Shown here piece after piece: positions 6,164 through 9,385 of a stretch of DNA of 9,385 nucleotides (the stretch's first letter is position 1; every line of letters begins with the position of its first letter). The DNA is taken from the NCBI GenBank assembly GCA_934662525.1, contig CAKUKJ010000068.1, positions 1 through 9,385 of the forward strand, written 5' to 3'. This DNA comes from an uncultured Coriobacteriales bacterium (GTDB lineage Bacteria > Actinomycetota > Coriobacteriia > Coriobacteriales > UMGS124). The notes under the pieces are model-generated. The model saw only the letters and a list, made by a program, of their open reading frames with translations. It was not told where the DNA came from and searched no databases. Both the position numbers and the translations under genes were made by a program.

Positions 6164-8983
6164 TCACTTTCCCATCGAGTACTTTCGTCTCCGCTGTTCT
6201 AACGCCTCCTTACCGCCGTCAAGAATCTGGCAGGCATGCTGTTGGATGCTGTAACGGTTCAGGAACGGCAGTCCTGCTGCATCACCTTCTGGCGCCGCGT
6301 TATTTTCAATTGACCCGCTGCGATACTCGAACTTGGACTTAGCGTTCTCGCGCCCTTGGCCGTCCTGGTTGGCGACGATTATCTCCTCGGCGTCGGCTCC
6401 GAGAGCGATGTTAGCGTTATGGGTGACAATGATGATCTGGCGCCTCTTCTTGCTGTTCTTGATGAACCTCCGCAGCTCGGAGTAAACGGACTGGTTATCG
6501 AGGTCGTCCTCGGGCTGGTCAATGAGGATAGGGCAGTCACCCTGTTCGAGCTCGATGATGAGTTCCAGAAGCACCAGGCCCTTCTTGCCGGGTGACATCT
6601 TGTCAAGTCTGTCGCCGCCGCTGGTCACAACGTAATGGATGTCATACCAGTCGCCAAACAGCCTGCGGAAAAAATCCTCTTCCGTTATCTCGCTTTTGAG
6701 CTGCAGCTGGCACCCGTCGAGCTCTCCCCTGACGGATTTCCATATGTCCATCAGGAGGTCATCGCAATAGTCGGCATCCGACAGGTTCAAGAGATCCCGG
6801 CCCGTCTCCCTCGCAAACATGCCAAACCGCCTACGGTCGAGCATGTTAATAACGGAGGCCTCAAAATCCTTCTTGCGCCACACAACCTCGGCAGAGAAGT
6901 CGAGGCCTTCCGCCATACTCGCCGAAAGTGGCTCTATCTCCTTGCTGAATGCGTCGCACGCTTCATGGAACCTGCCCCGGGCAGAGCTCACTGCGCCGAA
7001 AAGCTCTTTCTGCTTCTCCTGCAGACTCCGGATGCCGGCCTCGATCTTCTCGGCGGCTGCAAGCTTCTTGCGCTCCTCGTTGAGCGCCGACATAGCCTTG
7101 TAGAGCTTGTCGCTCCGCTCGATTTTTGGCTTGAGATGGTCAAGCCGCTTGGCGGTCTCTGCGACCCTTTCCTCTTGTGCCTTCTCCCTTTTTACGCAAG
7201 AGACCGAGAGGCGTCCCATGGCTTCCGTCCAGCTCTTACATAGTATATCATTGATAGACTCTATCTCCCTTTGCAGCTCAAGAGCCGCATCGGAAGTGAG
7301 CGCATCGTAGCAACCAACGCCATTGAATGCCGGCTCGGGGATAGCGGGCACAGGGAGCGCTTCGAGGATATCCCTGTCGCGTTTCGCGGCCTCGGCGGCC
7401 TTAGCCTCGTCTTCGCTTTGCTTCTTCAGCTCGGAATACGCCTCTAGTTCTTCATCGGAGGCATTGCCGGGACCTAGAAGGCGCTTGTACTCCTTCGCAA
7501 GTTTCTTCTCGCCCTCGCGATAAATAGACGAATCTCCATGCTCGACGAGACTCTTCCGCGCAGCATCCAACTGTGTCTGCACTTCGGTATAAGCATTGTA
7601 GTCGTCCGAGAATGCTTGGGCGACTTTCTTCCTGCTCTCGCAGAACCGTTCATACGCGTCGCCAATCCGCTCGTTTTGAAGCAGAACCCCCGCTATCAGG
7701 GCGCTCGCCCCGGTTTCGCCGGATTCCGGGTCATCGACGGTTCTGTTGAGGTAGGTCTGGGGAAGATAGATAATCTTGCGCTCGCCTGACTGGGTGCCAT
7801 CTCGCCAAAAAACATCGACTGGTTTGAAATCGTCCAAACTATTGACTGAAGAGTGACGCTCCTGTTCTATCGCATAATCAGGAGATATGCTTCTCGCAAT
7901 CTGCCGTAGAAGGAGCGATTTCCCCGTAGAGCGGCCACCGATGATGCAGGTCAAACTCTCGTTGAAGAAAATCGGTTCTTCTTGAAACCGCTCGTCATTG
8001 AAGCGAATGCTTTCGATAGATCGATGGGGGTTGTGCGGCTCTGGCTTGTCTTCCTGTATGGCAATGCGGTCTGCGGGCTCGCACAGTATCTGCATGAGAC
8101 CCTCAAACGTCGGGTCGGCCTTTACCCAGCAGTACCGATGCCCTGCAGGCTCAAAAAGGTCATCGAAAGAGTGGGCGTCTGAACCCCAGATGCACGGCTT
8201 CAACGAACCGAACTCCGGAATGCGGCCCTCCTCGAGGGCCCAATCCCTAGTGTTCCCGTTCGAGGTCATGTAACAATGGCATTGCCCGTAGAGAGCTTTC
8301 TTGGGGAAATAGCTTCTATTCCAATCCGCTTTGCAGAGCGCCTCATCGACGGGAATGGCAATAAGGCTATGGCCGTCGAACGCGCTGCATTCCCTTAGCG
8401 CGTTCAGAACGTCGTCTTCATCGATGCTGACGTTTTTGAGCCCAAGCGTGTATGAATCACCTTCGCCGCCATTTAGATCGCGCACCGAATCTCCAAGTTG
8501 CTCAATGTTGTGATGGGTCAAAGTCCAAGACTGGCAGTGGTCAGGTGCACATCGCAATTTGTAAAGAAAGTTATCCTCAATTTCCCGGCAGTCAACCTCG
8601 TCAGAGAACAGCACATGGTAGCCAATCGGCTTGCTCTTGTCCCCTTTGTCGACAAAACGGTCCAGACGAAACTCGATGTTAGGGAATACGAGTATCCTGC
8701 TGATTCTCCTACGTGCTTCGTCCTCCGGAAAAAGCTTGGCAAGCATATCGGGTCTGTCGAGATAATCGTTACGAATGCGTTTGTAGCCATCGATCGAGAA
8801 ATAATCGGTGATGCCTATGGCCCAGATGTCTTTCTCTATCGCTTTCGTAAACAGCGTCCGGACATACGAGTCAAAGTCTGCATGGTCATTGGCTTTAAGT
8901 CCGAACTGGTTGTTCAGAATCGAATAGGGAGTGTGCACATGAAAGTCCCACTTCCTCCATTCCGACCCAAAGTTGCTGTTCAT
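6164..8983 (-). CDS. trlF: TrlF/Ppl-type PHP phosphoesterase-SMC-like ATPase
   Basis: A 939-residue fusion. The PHP (polymerase and histidinol phosphatase) domain fills about residues 12-305, with metal-ligand candidates in DFHVHT (His15, His17), GITD (Asp60), PNIEFR (Glu104), THHN (His157, His158) and WGSDAH (Asp269, His271). It is followed by an SMC/ABC-like ATPase split by a long charged coiled-coil stretch (about 440-680). The Walker A is GGRSTGKS (349-356), a Q-loop candidate is YLPQTYLNR, the signature-like motif is MSPGKKG (796-802), the Walker B is CPILIDQPEDD (Asp822, Glu825) and the H-loop is IIVTHN (His855). Families of this build are annotated TrlF, and the related Ppl protein was reported as a single-gene antiphage system; substrate and trigger are unknown to me. 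The ATG at 8983 is preferred over the in-frame GTG at 8992. A weak TAAAAT lies in the 74-bp gap after wecB, so it could be transcribed on its own or with wecB. It appears intact. Confidence 0.9.
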   Translation of the reverse strand: MNSNFGSEWRKWDFHVHTPYSILNNQFGLKANDHADFDSYVRTLFTKAIEKDIWAIGITDYFSIDGYKRIRNDYLDRPDMLAKLFPEDEARRRISRILVFPNIEFRLDRFVDKGDKSKPIGYHVLFSDEVDCREIEDNFLYKLRCAPDHCQSWTLTHHNIEQLGDSVRDLNGGEGDSYTLGLKNVSIDEDDVLNALRECSAFDGHSLIAIPVDEALCKADWNRSYFPKKALYGQCHCYMTSNGNTRDWALEEGRIPEFGSLKPCIWGSDAHSFDDLFEPAGHRYCWVKADPTFEGLMQILCEPADRIAIQEDKPEPHNPHRSIESIRFNDERFQEEPIFFNESLTCIIGGRSTGKSLLLRQIARSISPDYAIEQERHSSVNSLDDFKPVDVFWRDGTQSGERKIIYLPQTYLNRTVDDPESGETGASALIAGVLLQNERIGDAYERFCESRKKVAQAFSDDYNAYTEVQTQLDAARKSLVEHGDSSIYREGEKKLAKEYKRLLGPGNASDEELEAYSELKKQSEDEAKAAEAAKRDRDILEALPVPAIPEPAFNGVGCYDALTSDAALELQREIESINDILCKSWTEAMGRLSVSCVKREKAQEERVAETAKRLDHLKPKIERSDKLYKAMSALNEERKKLAAAEKIEAGIRSLQEKQKELFGAVSSARGRFHEACDAFSKEIEPLSASMAEGLDFSAEVVWRKKDFEASVINMLDRRRFGMFARETGRDLLNLSDADYCDDLLMDIWKSVRGELDGCQLQLKSEITEEDFFRRLFGDWYDIHYVVTSGGDRLDKMSPGKKGLVLLELIIELEQGDCPILIDQPEDDLDNQSVYSELRRFIKNSKKRRQIIIVTHNANIALGADAEEIIVANQDGQGRENAKSKFEYRSGSIENNAAPEGDAAGLPFLNRYSIQQHACQILDGGKEALEQRRRKYSMGK

Positions 8984-8991
8984 CGCACTCA

Positions 8992-8997
8992 CTCCTT
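8992..8997 (-). promoter_or_regulatory. ribosome binding site that sets the trlF start
   Basis: AAGGAG lies 8 bases before the ATG at 8983. It runs directly into the alternative GTG at 8992, leaving that start no usable spacing. Confidence 0.7.
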
Positions 8998-9057
8998 CGC
9001 TTCATCGATAGAGAATCCTGAGTGCAAACTATTTTACTTGGTTCCACATTTCTTTGC

Positions 9058-9385
9058 TCATCCCGCCAGCACGTCCGCGATGCGCTCGCTCGCATGCCCG
9101 TCTCCGTAGGGGTTGGAGGCATGGGACATAGCCGCGTACTCCTCGTCGTCGGAGAGCAGCCGGCTGAACTCGCGGTAGATCACGTCCTCGTCCGTGCCCA
9201 CAAGCTTCAGCGTGCCGGCGGCGACTCCTTCGGGGCGCTCGGTGGTGTCGCGCATCACCAGCACCGGCTTGCCCAGGCTCGGCGCCTCCTCCTGGATGCC
9301 GCCCGAGTCGGTGAGGATCAGGCGGGAGGCGGCCATGAAGTTGTGGAAGTCCAGGACCTCCAGGGGGTCTATGATGTGCAGGCGG
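9058..9385 (-). CDS. wecB: UDP-N-acetylglucosamine 2-epimerase, 3' end only
   Basis: Only the last 108 or so residues are present; the gene continues beyond the right edge. The family's UDP-binding C-terminal pattern is strong: [20 protein letters not shown], then [20 protein letters not shown], ending [18 protein letters not shown]. These enzymes interconvert UDP-GlcNAc and UDP-ManNAc for cell-surface polysaccharides or wall glycopolymers, in the cytoplasm. Codon use is clearly more GC-rich than in trlF, suggesting this is the resident chromosomal gene beside a foreign segment. No terminator hairpin is visible in the 74 bp before trlF, so read-through is possible. The symbol could equally be mnaA. 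Confidence 0.93.
   Translation of the reverse strand, partial: RLHIIDPLEVLDFHNFMAASRLILTDSGGIQEEAPSLGKPVLVMRDTTERPEGVAAGTLKLVGTDEDVIYREFSRLLSDDEEYAAMSHASNPYGDGHASERIADVLAG

Noticed and set aside
6635..7243. Plus-strand open frames of about 200 codons within trlF, here and at 8498-9109
   Set aside because: Both lie antisense to well-conserved TrlF domains and have no family motifs of their own.
8984..8992. GTG start for trlF, three codons earlier
   Set aside because: Its first base overlaps the AAGGAG ribosome binding site, leaving no spacing. The ATG at 8983 has 8 bases.
8984..9057. Terminator between wecB and trlF
   Set aside because: No GC-rich hairpin followed by a T-run is visible on the minus strand; the gap is simply A+T-rich.
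1..9385. CRISPR arrays, tRNA or rRNA genes
   Set aside because: No regularly spaced direct repeats, no cloverleaf-like tract and no rRNA motif were seen on either strand.

Overview
The window looks like a piece of accessory DNA in a high-GC actinobacterium. A gut-type Coriobacteriia host (Collinsella/Olsenella-like) is my best guess from the GC-rich codon use and the style of the insertion sequences; this is inference and no marker gene proves it. Two features look foreign to that background: a defence-gene layer (an Abi-type HEPN protein, a TrlF/Ppl-type PHP-ATPase and a broken HNH-like zinc protein), all visibly richer in A+T than their neighbours, and a dense pile of transposable elements.

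Layout. Positions 1-1562 are a complete ISLre2-family (UPF0236) insertion sequence with imperfect terminal repeats; its transposase reads on the minus strand. Only 7 bp beyond its right end is the stop codon of an Abi_2/AbiF-type gene (1570-2538, minus), whose upstream region lies inside a decayed IS1595-like transposase (2581-2890, plus). Next comes an IS3-family OrfB remnant split in two (2943-3078 and 4582-4747, plus) by an IS110-family element (about 3079-4581, plus). The IS110 transposase carries two single-base frameshifts and a D-to-N change at a probable catalytic position. Its 270-bp 5' non-coding end has hairpins and is the expected place for a bridge RNA.

Beyond the mobile-element pile, everything is on the minus strand. 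A wecB/mnaA-type UDP-GlcNAc 2-epimerase gene enters from the right edge (9058-9385, 3' end only). It is followed by a large trlF/ppl-like gene (6164-8983) with its own ribosome binding site, then a strong intrinsic terminator (6005-6047). Last comes an HNH-like zinc protein (4823-5937) broken by one frameshift.

How they may work together. TrlF/Ppl proteins (PHP phosphoesterase plus SMC/ABC-like ATPase) and Abi_2 proteins (HEPN RNase-like) belong to families linked to phage defence, so the window reads as a small defence island next to a surface-polysaccharide gene. The least described part is the HNH-like gene directly downstream of trlF: an SMC-type ATPase followed by an HNH-type protein recalls the PtuA/PtuB arrangement of Septu. 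The terminator between the two genes and the frameshift weaken that idea.
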